Assembly (NCBI GenBank): GCA_003161535.1
Contig: PMOM01000128.1
Span: forward strand, 1-10,174
Direction: 5' to 3'
DNA: 10,174 nucleotides
Source of the DNA: Caulobacteraceae bacterium
Lineage (GTDB): Bacteria; Pseudomonadota; Alphaproteobacteria; Caulobacterales; Caulobacteraceae
Shown here: positions 1-6,719 of the stretch, piece by piece
Numbering within the stretch: position 1 is the stretch's first letter
Layout: each line of letters opens with the position of its first letter
The notes under the pieces: generated by a model
Told to the model about the DNA's origin: nothing
Databases searched by the model: none
Seen by the model: the letters and a program-made list of their open reading frames with translations, nothing else
Program-made: the position numbers and the translations under genes

Positions 1-401
1 GGCCTGGGCATGTCGTGTTCTTCAAACAACAGCTTGAAGGAGAAGATGGCGATGAACATCAAGATCAGCACCGGCACCACGGTCCACGCCACTTCAATGG
101 GGGTGTTGTGGCTCCAGCGGGCGGGCGTCGGATTGGCGTGCTTGTTGAAGCGCACGATGCAGATCAATAGCAAAGCCAACACCAGCAAGGTGATGCCGCC
201 AATGATCGGCATCAGGATATGGCTGTGGAACGTCATCACGTCGCGCCGGATTTGCGAAGCGGCCGGTTGCAGATCGATGGCGCCGTTGGTGGGCTGACCG
301 ACCGTGTCGGTGGCGGCGGCATGGACGGCGAACAGGGCGCCGAGCAGCGCCGCGCTGAGCGCGGTCGCCAGACGTCCAAATCGCGCGAAACCAGACTTCA
401 T
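1..401 (-). CDS. coxB: Cytochrome c oxidase subunit II, N-terminal part (runs off the left edge)
   Basis: Subunit II of the aa3-type terminal oxidase takes electrons from cytochrome c through its CuA centre in the periplasm. Only the first 133 codons are in the window, so the CuA domain is not visible. Residues 1 to about 30 form a signal peptide (basic start, hydrophobic core, AHA-AA-like cleavage region). Two membrane helices follow, at about residues 62-85 and 102-125. The second begins with the family's PIEVAWTVVPVLIL block, and the stretch before it has the usual RWSHNTP sequence. The frame stays open to the window edge. The ATG at 401 is chosen because it directly precedes the signal peptide and has a purine-rich GAAAGAAG just upstream. 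It diverges from tldD. The rest of the cox operon (coxA and assembly genes) would be expected to the left, outside the window. Identification is firm. Confidence 0.95.
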   Translation of the reverse strand, partial: MKSGFARFGRLATALSAALLGALFAVHAAATDTVGQPTNGAIDLQPAASQIRRDVMTFHSHILMPIIGGITLLVLALLLICIVRFNKHANPTPARWSHNTPIEVAWTVVPVLILMFIAIFSFKLLFEEHDMPR

Positions 402-707
402 GCTTCTTTCGGCCCACTCCATGCGGCGGACTGTTACGCCCCGATCGCCCGGAACGCCCATAGCCGACACGTCAAAACCAAGAAAAGGCCGGACAGTGTT
501 CGGCCGCTCGCGGCGAGCCTTGCTTCGCACCCGGCCTTTGCTTTGGCGGTGCATACGCGGATCGCGCCAGATTGCCAAGGCGGTTGCGCCTGAGCCGCAT
601 CGCGGCGCCCATGCCGTGAGCGCATTGGCCATTTCATCTTGGCCGTCGGCAGCCTATTTGCGAGCCTTGACGCGTACGGCGTCCCTCGAAAACCGAGTTA
701 GGCTTGC
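402..707. promoter_or_regulatory. Divergent intergenic region between coxB and tldD
   Basis: These 306 bases must hold the promoters of both divergent genes. Open frames here have no recognisable protein features and look like chance frames in GC-rich DNA. A hairpin lies at 487-505: an 8-bp stem (GGCCGGAC / GTTCGGCC, one G-T wobble) with a 3-base loop. It is not followed by a T run in either direction, so it is not a convincing terminator. A TTGACG at 667-672 resembles a -35 box for tldD, but no matching -10 box sits at the proper distance. No promoter can be assigned firmly. Confidence 0.4.
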
Positions 708-2138
708 ATGAACGCTCCCGCCCTGGCGCCTTCCATCCTCGAAGCATCCGGCGTCGATCCTCACGCCGCCGCCGATCTGTTGGGTGATGCCCTGCGCGGG
801 GCGGACGACGGCGAGATTTTTCTGGAACGCTCCGAGAGTGAGGTCTTCGTCTACGACGACCGTCGATTGAAATCGGCGGCCTACGATTCCACCGAGGGCT
901 TTGGTTTGCGGGTGGTGGCCGGTGAGAGCGTCGGCTATGCGCATGCCAGCGAAATCTCCCAGAGCGCGATCGAGCGCGCCGCCGCCTCGGCGTCCCTGGC
1001 CAAACGCGGCCACAGCGGCGTCGCCGCCGAGGCGCCCAGGGCCACCAATGCGCGGCTGTACGCAGAGGATGATCCGCTCGCTTCGCCCGGGTTCGCCGAC
1101 AAGGTCGCCTTGCTGCAGGAGATCGACGCCTTCGCCCGCCAGCGCGATCCGCGTGTCGCCCAGGTGATGACCTCCCTGGCCGGCGAGCGGCGGGTGGTGG
1201 AGATCCTGCGCGCCGACGGTCGGCTGATCCGGGACGTGCGGCCACTGGCGCGGCTCAATGTGCAGATTACCGTCGAAAAGGACGGCCGCCGCGAGAGCGG
1301 ACTATCGGGCGCCGGCGGCAGAGCCGGCTTCGAGGCGTGGATCACCCCCGAGCGCTGGCGCGACCAGGTTGAAGAGGCTCTGCGCCAAGCCTTGGTCAAC
1401 CTTGTCGCAATCGACTGTCCGGCCGGGGAAATGGATGTGGTTCTGGGTCCTGGATGGAATGGCATCCTTCTGCATGAGGCCGTGGGACACGGCCTCGAGG
1501 GCGACTTCAACCGCAAGGGAACCTCGGCCTTCTCCGGGCGCATTGGCCAGCGCGTGGCGGCGCCGGGCGTAACCGTCTTTGACGACGGTTCGGTGGCTGG
1601 GCGGCGCGGATCCCTCACCGTGGACGACGAGGGGACACCCACCTTGCGCACCATCCTTATCGAAGATGGCGTGCTGGTCGGCTATATGAACGATCGCCAG
1701 AGCGCCCGGCTGCTCGGCATGAAGGCCACCGGCAATGGGCGGCGCCAGTCATACGCTCACCTTCCGATGCCCAGGATGACCAACACCGGCATGCTGGCCG
1801 GGTCTTCCAATCGCGAAGAGATGATCGCCTCGACCAAGCGAGGACTCTATTGCGCCAACTTCGGCGGCGGGCAGGTGGACATCACCAATGGCAAGTTCGT
1901 CTTCCAATGCACCGAGGCCTACCTCATCGAAGACGGCAAGATCACCTCTCCAGTCAAGGGCGCGACCCTGATCGGCGATGGCCCCTCGGCGCTGACCCGC
2001 GTGACCATGATCGGAGATGACTTCTCCTTCGATCCGGGAATCGGCGTGTGCGGCAAGGGTGGTCAGGGCGTCCCGGTGGGTGTCGGACAACCGTCTTTGA
2101 AGATTACCGGACTGACGGTGGGTGGGACTGGGGTCTAA
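708..2138 (+). CDS. tldD: TldD metalloprotease (TldD/PmbA family)
   Basis: TldD is the catalytic subunit of the TldD/TldE (PmbA) zinc protease, a cytoplasmic heterodimer that degrades unfolded peptides. In other bacteria it helps mature microcin B17 and process antitoxin CcdA. The protein is 476 aa, close to the roughly 480 aa of E. coli TldD. The family's metal-binding HExxxH motif is seen as HEAVGH at residues 256-261, followed by GLEGDFNRKGTSAFSG. The conserved C-terminal cysteine is in GIGVCGKGGQG at about residue 448. Both zinc-site elements are intact, so the enzyme should be active. No signal peptide is seen. The ATG at 708 is preceded by a weak TTAGG-like ribosome site. The partner gene pmbA/tldE is not in this window. 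The stop codon overlaps the stop of the convergent peptide transporter gene. Confidence 0.96.
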   Translation: MNAPALAPSILEASGVDPHAAADLLGDALRGADDGEIFLERSESEVFVYDDRRLKSAAYDSTEGFGLRVVAGESVGYAHASEISQSAIERAAASASLAKRGHSGVAAEAPRATNARLYAEDDPLASPGFADKVALLQEIDAFARQRDPRVAQVMTSLAGERRVVEILRADGRLIRDVRPLARLNVQITVEKDGRRESGLSGAGGRAGFEAWITPERWRDQVEEALRQALVNLVAIDCPAGEMDVVLGPGWNGILLHEAVGHGLEGDFNRKGTSAFSGRIGQRVAAPGVTVFDDGSVAGRRGSLTVDDEGTPTLRTILIEDGVLVGYMNDRQSARLLGMKATGNGRRQSYAHLPMPRMTNTGMLAGSSNREEMIASTKRGLYCANFGGGQVDITNGKFVFQCTEAYLIEDGKITSPVKGATLIGDGPSALTRVTMIGDDFSFDPGIGVCGKGGQGVPVGVGQPSLKITGLTVGGTGV

Positions 2139-4048
2139 ATGACCGTTGATGCGGTAGCGGCGACGGGCGAGGGATGATTGGCCGCGTCGTCCACCCCGTG
2201 CGCCCATTTCTTGATGAACGGCGCCAGGACAAGGAACGCGACACCGAATCCGATCCCCACCCAGCCGATGATGTTGAAGACGTGAAGCGACGTGTGCAGC
2301 GCCGCGGCGGGATCGAGCACTTGACCGCCGGCGGTGGCCGTGCCGGTGAGCTGGGCGATCTTGGCGCCGATGAATTCCGCCGCCGACACCGCCAGGAACC
2401 AGATGGCCAGTAGCGTGGACACCAGCACCGGCGGCGAGAGCTTGGTGATTTCCGACAAGCCCACGGGGCTCAGGCAAAGCTCGCCGGTGGTGTGCAGGAG
2501 GTAGGTGAACGCGAGCACCAGCAGGGGCAGGCGAAAGTGCGCGTCCGCCAGGCCCTGGCTCCAGACGATGACCAGGAAGCCCAGGCCCACCTGCGCCAGG
2601 CCCAGACCGAACTTGGTCACCGGATTGGGATCGCGGCCTCTGCGACCAAGGTATCCCCACAAGGCGGCGAAGATCGGCGCGAAAATGAGAATGAAGCCGG
2701 CGTTGAACGATTGGGTCTGTGCGGCCCCGAAGCCCATGTCGATCCACAACACCCCAGGCGCCGTGGCCGCCGCCATCAGCATGGCCCGCGTGCCCATGAA
2801 CACCTCATGGCCCATGAAGTTGAAGATGATCGGCGCCTTGCTCAGGGCCAGGTCGGTGTTGCGGTCGGCGAACAGATTGAGCGACGTGGCCGCCTGCTCG
2901 AAGAGCGTGAAGAAGACCACCGAACCGGCGATCAGGACGAAGGCCAGGAACAGTCTATCGCGTTCGACCTTGCCGCATTTGGCCCACATGAACTGGCCGA
3001 CATAGGCCAGAACGGCCAGCGAACCGCCGCCCAGGGCGTAGCCCACGATGGCGTTGTGCTGCACCAGCAGCCAGACGCCCGCGATGCCGGCGATGGCGGC
3101 GAAGTAGATTAACCACTCGAGGTTGAGCGGGCCGACCAGCGGCTTGGCCAGGCGCACGGGATCGGGCGGCTCTCCCCTGCCGCGCAACAGGGGTTTGCCG
3201 ACCATGAAGGTGATGTAGCCGGCGAGCATGCCCACGCCGGCCAGGCCGAAGCCGTAGTTCCAGCCATAGTTCTGGCCCAGATAACCGCACAGGATGGCCG
3301 CCCAGAACGCGCCCAGATTGACCCCGTAATAGAAGAGGGTGAAGCCCGGATCGCGCCGGGGATCGCCTTGCGCGTAGAGCTGGCCGACGATGGATGAGAT
3401 ATTGGCCTTGAGGAACCCCACCCCCATGATGATCAGGGCCAGGGCCAGGTAGAGGGTGTCGATGAAGACCGGGTTGCGCGCCTTTGTCACCACGGCGTAG
3501 TCGCCCTTGGGCAGCACGCTGGGCAACGCCGCCGTGCCTTGCAGACCCTTGATCTGGAAGCCGCCGCCGGCCGTCTGGCCATAGTCGTAGCCGCGCCCGG
3601 CGATCTGCAACTTCGCCACCCGTGTGTCGCCGCGGCCGGTGACCGCGAAGTCGTATCGCGCGCCGTGGTAGGCGAGGACCTGGTGGGCCGGAGCGCCTTC
3701 GATGGCCATGGTCATGTGGCCTGCCACCAGCAGCAGGGCGCCGAACGCCACCGCCTTGCGCGCGCCCAGATAGCGGTCAGCCAGCACGCCTCCGACCAGC
3801 GGCAGCAGATAGACCAGGGTGGCGTAGGATCCGTACTGGCCGGCGGCGAACTTGTCGTCGAACAGGAACTGCTGGGTGAGGTAGAAGACCAGCAGCCCGC
3901 GCATGCCATAATAGGAAAACCGCTCCCACATCTCGGCGAAGAACAGGATGAACAGACCCCGGGGGTGATCGCGCAACAGCTGGATGACCACCGGAATGCC
4001 GGTGGCCACGGTGATCAGAATGCCGACGATGACGACGATGCTGTTCAT
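2135..4048 (-). CDS. Proton-coupled oligopeptide transporter, POT/PTR2 family, with an extra loop domain
   Basis: An inner-membrane major-facilitator transporter that imports di- and tripeptides with protons. The family's ExxERFxYYG motif is seen as EMWERFSYYG at residues 39-48, where its acidic and basic residues couple proton and peptide movement. GGVLADRYLGAR follows at 86-97, then a conserved lysine in GFLKANISSI at 211-220 and the FTLFYYGVNLGAFWA block near 236-250. Many further hydrophobic helices run to the C-terminus, which ends in a short polar tail. At 637 aa it is longer than typical bacterial POTs (about 450-520 aa). Part of the excess is a polar, glycine-rich insertion at about residues 117-192, between the third and fourth helices. 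The ATG at 4048 has GGGGAGAG as ribosome site about 6 bases upstream. The stop overlaps the convergent tldD stop. Substrate specificity cannot be read from sequence. Confidence 0.93.
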   Translation of the reverse strand: MNSIVVIVGILITVATGIPVVIQLLRDHPRGLFILFFAEMWERFSYYGMRGLLVFYLTQQFLFDDKFAAGQYGSYATLVYLLPLVGGVLADRYLGARKAVAFGALLLVAGHMTMAIEGAPAHQVLAYHGARYDFAVTGRGDTRVAKLQIAGRGYDYGQTAGGGFQIKGLQGTAALPSVLPKGDYAVVTKARNPVFIDTLYLALALIIMGVGFLKANISSIVGQLYAQGDPRRDPGFTLFYYGVNLGAFWAAILCGYLGQNYGWNYGFGLAGVGMLAGYITFMVGKPLLRGRGEPPDPVRLAKPLVGPLNLEWLIYFAAIAGIAGVWLLVQHNAIVGYALGGGSLAVLAYVGQFMWAKCGKVERDRLFLAFVLIAGSVVFFTLFEQAATSLNLFADRNTDLALSKAPIIFNFMGHEVFMGTRAMLMAAATAPGVLWIDMGFGAAQTQSFNAGFILIFAPIFAALWGYLGRRGRDPNPVTKFGLGLAQVGLGFLVIVWSQGLADAHFRLPLLVLAFTYLLHTTGELCLSPVGLSEITKLSPPVLVSTLLAIWFLAVSAAEFIGAKIAQLTGTATAGGQVLDPAAALHTSLHVFNIIGWVGIGFGVAFLVLAPFIKKWAHGVDDAANHPSPVAATASTVI

Positions 4049-4183
4049 GCCGGCTCTCCCCGCTCAAACCCGTTTGGAGACAAACACCCTTCCGGCGCGT
4101 TCCAAAGCAAGACCTTTCGCCGCGCGGCCTCTTTGACCCACCCTGAGGGGGGCGCGCAATCGCCGATGAAGGAGAGCCCGACC
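4049..4183. promoter_or_regulatory. Divergent region between the POT transporter and DUF427 genes
   Basis: These 135 bases separate two divergent starts and must carry both promoters. The leftward gene has GGGGAGAG as ribosome site near 4054-4061. The rightward gene has AAGGAG at 4169-4174. No clear -35/-10 pair was found by eye. Confidence 0.4.
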
Positions 4184-4660
4184 ATGGAAACCATCAAGGT
4201 CCCCGGACCCGACCATCCGATCACCATCGCCGCCGCCAAGGGCCGAACCCGCGCCAGATACATGGACCACGTCATCGCCGACAGCGCCGATGCGCTGCTG
4301 CTCAAGGAGGCCGGCTACGACGCCGTCGCCTACTTTCCCCGCGCCGACGTCTCCATGGAGTATCTGGCCAGGACCGACCGGGTGACCCATTGTCCCTACA
4401 AGGGGAACGCCGCCTATTTCACCCTGACCATGGACGGCGCCATCGCCGAAAACGCGGTGTGGACCTACGAGGCGCCTTATCCGGCCATGGCGTCGATCGC
4501 CGGCCGCGTCGCCTTCTTTCCCAATGTCGTGGAGGTCTATGAAGTCGCCGCCGACCAATCCGGACCCACGCCCGACCAGGTGGTCCTGCATACCGACGCC
4601 GGCGATGGGGCCTCGCAGAAGGAACACTGGCCGGCCAATGTCAGCGACCCGTCGGCCTAG
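4184..4660 (+). CDS. DUF427 domain-containing protein
   Basis: A 158-aa soluble protein of the DUF427 family, small bacterial and fungal proteins of unknown biochemical function. The family features are visible: a start region with an HPITI segment, LLLKEAGYDAVAYFPRADV at about 38-56, the diagnostic CPYKG at 70-74, and then AVWTYEAPYPAM with a conserved Trp and Tyr at 93 and 95. The domain ends near VAFFPNVVEVYEV (109-121). The C-terminal 35 residues are polar and probably flexible. The ATG at 4184 is preferred to the in-frame ATG at 4166, because AAGGAG (4169-4174) lies 9 bases before 4184 and would be inside the gene with the upstream start. No signal peptide or membrane segment is seen. 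It is divergent from the transporter and appears monocistronic. The family call is firm; the function is unknown. Confidence 0.9.
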   Translation: METIKVPGPDHPITIAAAKGRTRARYMDHVIADSADALLLKEAGYDAVAYFPRADVSMEYLARTDRVTHCPYKGNAAYFTLTMDGAIAENAVWTYEAPYPAMASIAGRVAFFPNVVEVYEVAADQSGPTPDQVVLHTDAGDGASQKEHWPANVSDPSA

Positions 4661-4670
4661 GTCATAGGCC
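4654..4670 (+). terminator. Weak hairpin over the DUF427 stop codon
   Basis: GGCCTA and TAGGCC form a perfect 6-bp stem around a 5-base loop, and the left arm includes part of the TAG stop. No T run follows, so it is at best a weak or Rho-assisted end, or simply a chance palindrome. Confidence 0.25.
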
Positions 4671-5038
4671 CATAATTGGGAATCCCGAATCGGTCGAACG
4701 CTGACTCGACCTCCTCATCAGAGGGGATGAGAGGGCGCGTTTTGAGCTATCGTCAGGCGCCATTCAGGATGTCGGCCCACCCGCGTCGGATGAAAGAGCT
4801 ATCAGCAAGAAGCATCCGCAATGGCGCGCGCGCCCAGGAAAACGAACAAATTTGATTGAAGTGAGGCCTAAGAATTGAATGAGGCCTAAGAGTGGACCCG
4901 TCGGGGCGTGGAGGGCCTTATAGCTGATAGCATTTATGCCGCGATGGCGGGCCCAACTGCGATCACTTTTCCAGGCGCCTAGCCGATTGCGCACAGCCCC
5001 TACGAAAAGAATCGCGCGCGCGCGAGCGGCCGTGATGG
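4661..5038. other. Gene-poor stretch between DUF427 and DUF488 genes
   Basis: No convincing gene is seen in these 378 bases. The only long frame (leftward, 4764-4994, 76 aa) has no recognisable motif and no good ribosome site. The stretch holds an imperfect tandem repeat (4855-4891), a distant 9-bp inverted repeat (GCTATCAGC at 4798-4806, GCTGATAGC at 4923-4931) and two GC-alternating palindromes (GGCGCGCGCGCC at 4823-4834, TCGCGCGCGCGCGA at 5012-5025). It marks the border between the housekeeping genes on the left and the accessory cluster on the right, and may be a scar of past insertion. Confidence 0.45.
4855..4891. repeat. Imperfect tandem repeat, two copies
   Basis: ATTGAAGTGAGGCCTAAGA (4855-4873) is followed directly by ATTGAATGAGGCCTAAGA (4874-4891). 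The copies differ by a single extra G. The shared core TGAGGCCTAAGA recurs with an 18-base period. It lies in non-coding DNA; it could be paired binding sites or a simple duplication. Confidence 0.8.
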
Positions 5039-5398
5039 TTAGCAGGCTAGAGGATCGTACTCGGGCACCTCTTCACCGAGCTCGCGCATGAACCAATCGG
5101 AGACACGGCGCCTATGGCAGAAATTGACTTCTGTGAAGGGCAGCGATTCGAAGCAAAGAAGCACCGGCTCGAGCCCTGGCGCCAGCTGGTGCAGCCGATC
5201 CCACGTGGCTTGCGGATCCAGCTTAGCCAGGATCGCCGCGTAGCGCGGGCCAAACTCCTCCGGCGGCATCGAGATCATGTCGCGTGTCGGGGCCAAGGCC
5301 CTATAGAACCGATAGCCACCCGCTATTCCCCTCGGCGCCCCCCATGAAATGCCGATGCGGCCGGGGCCGCGCCACGAATACCAAGATGCCGTCATCAC
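5039..5398 (-). CDS. DUF488-family protein
   Basis: A 119-aa soluble protein that resembles the short DUF488 proteins, a family of unknown function. Supporting features, in order: a start block (MMTASWYSW with the following GRIGISWG), APRG and YRFYRALAPT near 21-38, then the FGPRYAAILAKLDPQATWDRL helix region at 49-69. The diagnostic pair is LLCFE at 80-84 and NFCHRRRVSDWF at 92-103, the 'cysteine-then-CHR' arrangement of this family, and the tail is EEVPEYDP. The start is either GTG at 5398 or the adjacent ATG at 5395. A GGAAGGA sequence about 10 bases before the GTG favours the first. It is the last gene of the leftward radC cluster, about 90 bases after the 46-aa ORF, so it is probably on the same transcript. 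The family call is from remembered motifs and is fairly firm. Confidence 0.8.
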   Translation of the reverse strand: MMTASWYSWRGPGRIGISWGAPRGIAGGYRFYRALAPTRDMISMPPEEFGPRYAAILAKLDPQATWDRLHQLAPGLEPVLLCFESLPFTEVNFCHRRRVSDWFMRELGEEVPEYDPLAC

Positions 5399-5491
5399 TC
5401 CGAGTTAGTCCTTCCGAAACGTCCGCCGCCTTGTCGCAAACTCATTCCACGGGAAGCTCCACCGCGTTCGGCGAGATGGTCTCCCCGCCCA

Positions 5492-5632
5492 TCACGCCAT
5501 ATCCCTGTCATCTTCCCTCTCGTCGTCCTCGACGTCTTCGGCATCGGCGTCCAGTTGGTCGAGGATGTTCATCGAAGCCTCGATCACATACCCGAGCCAC
5601 GCCCGAATCCGGCGCTCGCGGCCCGGGCTCAA
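5492..5632 (-). CDS. Small acidic-tailed protein, probable TTG start
   Basis: A 46-aa frame that I do not recognise as a named family. It has a basic, Trp-containing first half (GRERRIRAWLGYVIEAS) and a strongly acidic end (LDQLDADAEDVEDDEREDD). The pattern resembles small alphaproteobacterial hypothetical proteins with an 'LD-LDGDPDLED'-type tail. I infer a TTG start at 5632: GGAG lies 5 bases upstream, and the TTG overlaps the TGA stop of the upstream 64-aa ORF (TTGA). A GTG or ATG further inside would leave only the acidic tail. Its own stop overlaps an ATG (TGATG at 5494-5490) that opens only 16 codons. Alternatively this is the 3' end of the 64-aa ORF displaced by a frameshift. The small size and rare start codon limit confidence. 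Confidence 0.5.
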   Translation of the reverse strand: MSPGRERRIRAWLGYVIEASMNILDQLDADAEDVEDDEREDDRDMA

Positions 5633-5823
5633 ATGAGCTCCTGCGAGTCGCGCTCGGTCCCGTTGAACAGACTGTCTTCGGGCAGCGGCAGATGCAGCCG
5701 GCGCAGGGTGCGCGCTTTGCGCTTCCGGGCGATGGCCTTGGCCGTCTTGCTCAATGGCTCGACGCCTGGGATAAGCTGCTGCGCGAAAACGCCGTCGGCC
5801 AGCTTGACGCGCTCAGTCGCCAT
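5629..5823 (-). CDS. Small basic hypothetical protein directly after radC
   Basis: A 64-aa frame of no recognised family. The middle is rich in Lys and Arg (TAKAIARKRKARTLRRLHLPLPEDSLF in short), which could suit nucleic-acid binding, though this is only inference. Its ATG at 5823 shares its A with the TGA stop of radC (TGATG), an arrangement typical of coupled translation. That and the dense cluster support it as a real gene. Its TGA stop in turn overlaps the proposed TTG start of the next small ORF. No signal peptide or membrane segment is seen. It may be one gene with the following ORF if a frameshift has occurred near 5630. Confidence 0.6.
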   Translation of the reverse strand: MATERVKLADGVFAQQLIPGVEPLSKTAKAIARKRKARTLRRLHLPLPEDSLFNGTERDSQELI

Positions 5824-6497
5824 CAGATCAGCCCCAGCGCTTTCATCGAAGCCACCCCCTCGGCGCCGACGACGATGTGGTCATGGACGGCGATCTTGAG
5901 CGGCCGGCACGCCTCGATCACCCGTCGGGTCATGTCGATGTCGGCGCCGCTCGGCGTCGGATCGCCGCTGGGATGATTGTGGGCCAGGATGACCGCCGAG
6001 GCGTCGAGCTCCAGAGCCCGCTTCACCACCTCGCGCGGATACACCGGCGCGTGGTCGACCGTGCCGCGGTTCGTCACCTCGTCGGCGATCAGCGCGTTCT
6101 TCTTGTCCAGGAAGAACACCCGGAACTGCTCGGTCGGCTCGCCGGCCATGGCGATCCTGGCGTAAGCGAGGAGCGCGGACCAGCTGGAGATCACCGTCCG
6201 CCTGGCAACCTGCTCGCGAAGGGTGCGCTCGTGGAGCACCTGACAGGCCTTGAGGATGATCGCGCCCTCGCGCGTCATGCCCTCGATGCGCTCCAGGTCG
6301 CAGGCGCTGGCGGCGAACAGGCGGGTCAGCGATCCGAACCGGAGCATCAGGCGCTTGGCTGCGATGTTCGGCAGCGGGCAGGCCCTCATTAGCAGCTCGG
6401 CCACCACCGCCTGGTCGACCCGCGCCTCAAGGAACGGCATCGGCCGGCGGCTGTCAGCGTCGGGAAACTCGAACAACTCCGCTGTCTCGTTGAGCAC
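5823..6497 (-). CDS. radC: RadC-family JAB/JAMM domain protein
   Basis: A 224-aa member of the RadC family. Despite the name, a role in DNA repair is not established, and such genes are frequent on plasmids, prophages and genomic islands. The N-terminal part (about 20-95) resembles the helix-hairpin-helix region of RadC (LMLRFGSLTRLFAAS, then IEGMTREGAIIL). The C-terminal JAMM metal-binding domain is intact: Glu in EQFRVFFLD near 123, then HNHPSGDPTPSGADID at 173-188 supplying the His-x-His, Ser and Asp residues, and HDHIVVG at 205-211. The start is GTG at 6497, the first start after an in-frame TAG, with AGGG 9 bases upstream. The usual GHRERLR N-terminal motif is missing, so the N-terminus is short or diverged. 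It heads a leftward cluster with two small ORFs and a DUF488 gene. Confidence 0.9.
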   Translation of the reverse strand: MLNETAELFEFPDADSRRPMPFLEARVDQAVVAELLMRACPLPNIAAKRLMLRFGSLTRLFAASACDLERIEGMTREGAIILKACQVLHERTLREQVARRTVISSWSALLAYARIAMAGEPTEQFRVFFLDKKNALIADEVTNRGTVDHAPVYPREVVKRALELDASAVILAHNHPSGDPTPSGADIDMTRRVIEACRPLKIAVHDHIVVGAEGVASMKALGLI

Positions 6498-6625
6498 TCG
6501 CCCAAGCCCTGGCTAAGGAATCATGAGAGGACATAAGTAACCCGTGGATAATACCAGAAACTACCTCCAATGACACAATAAAATACTCAGACGTTATTAC
6601 ACTGTCCTGAGAGATCGCCTGGATG
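6498..6625 (-). promoter_or_regulatory. AT-rich upstream region, probable radC promoter
   Basis: This stretch is visibly richer in A and T than its neighbours. On the leftward strand it offers a TATTAT -10-like box (6553-6548) with TTGTGT (6578-6573) 19 bases upstream as a possible -35. The spacing is longer than the ideal 17, so the exact boxes are uncertain. It lies directly upstream of the radC GTG and is the only plausible promoter site for the cluster. Confidence 0.35.
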
Positions 6626-6719
6626 TCGGCCAACCGGGAAGGCCTCACCGGCCATTGCCGCAGCCGTGCTCGTGACCACGACGGCAGACACGGCGGGGCG
6701 GAAAGGAGTCGTCAGGCGC
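6626..6719. other. Unassigned DNA after the beta-helix remnant
   Basis: About 94 GC-rich bases lie between the truncated end of the pectate-lyase-like remnant and the AT-rich radC promoter region. No gene, repeat or RNA structure is recognised here. It is probably part of the deletion junction. Confidence 0.3.

Noticed and set aside
487..505. Terminator between coxB and tldD
   Set aside because: The hairpin is good but lies between two divergent genes and has no T run, so there is no transcript for it to end.
634..1245. 203-aa leftward frame opposite the start of tldD
   Set aside because: Extremely Arg-rich with no motif; a shadow of tldD.
1749..2747. Long leftward open frame across the tldD and transporter junction
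   Set aside because: It overlaps two well-supported genes in other frames, and its composition (rich in Arg, Gly and His) is that of an antisense or shifted frame in GC-rich DNA.
3539..4183. Upstream extension of the DUF427 reading frame
   Set aside because: The open frame extends far to the left, but that part is antisense to the peptide transporter and low in protein-like features. A good AAGGAG site and the domain start fix the beginning at 4184.
4764..4994. 76-aa leftward frame in the gene-poor stretch
   Set aside because: No recognisable family, no good ribosome site, and it runs through repeats and palindromes; I treat the stretch as non-coding.
5442..5492. 16-codon frame between the 46-aa ORF and the DUF488 gene
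   Set aside because: Its ATG overlaps the previous stop (TGATG), but 16 codons is too short to support without conservation data; it may only be a leader-like reading.
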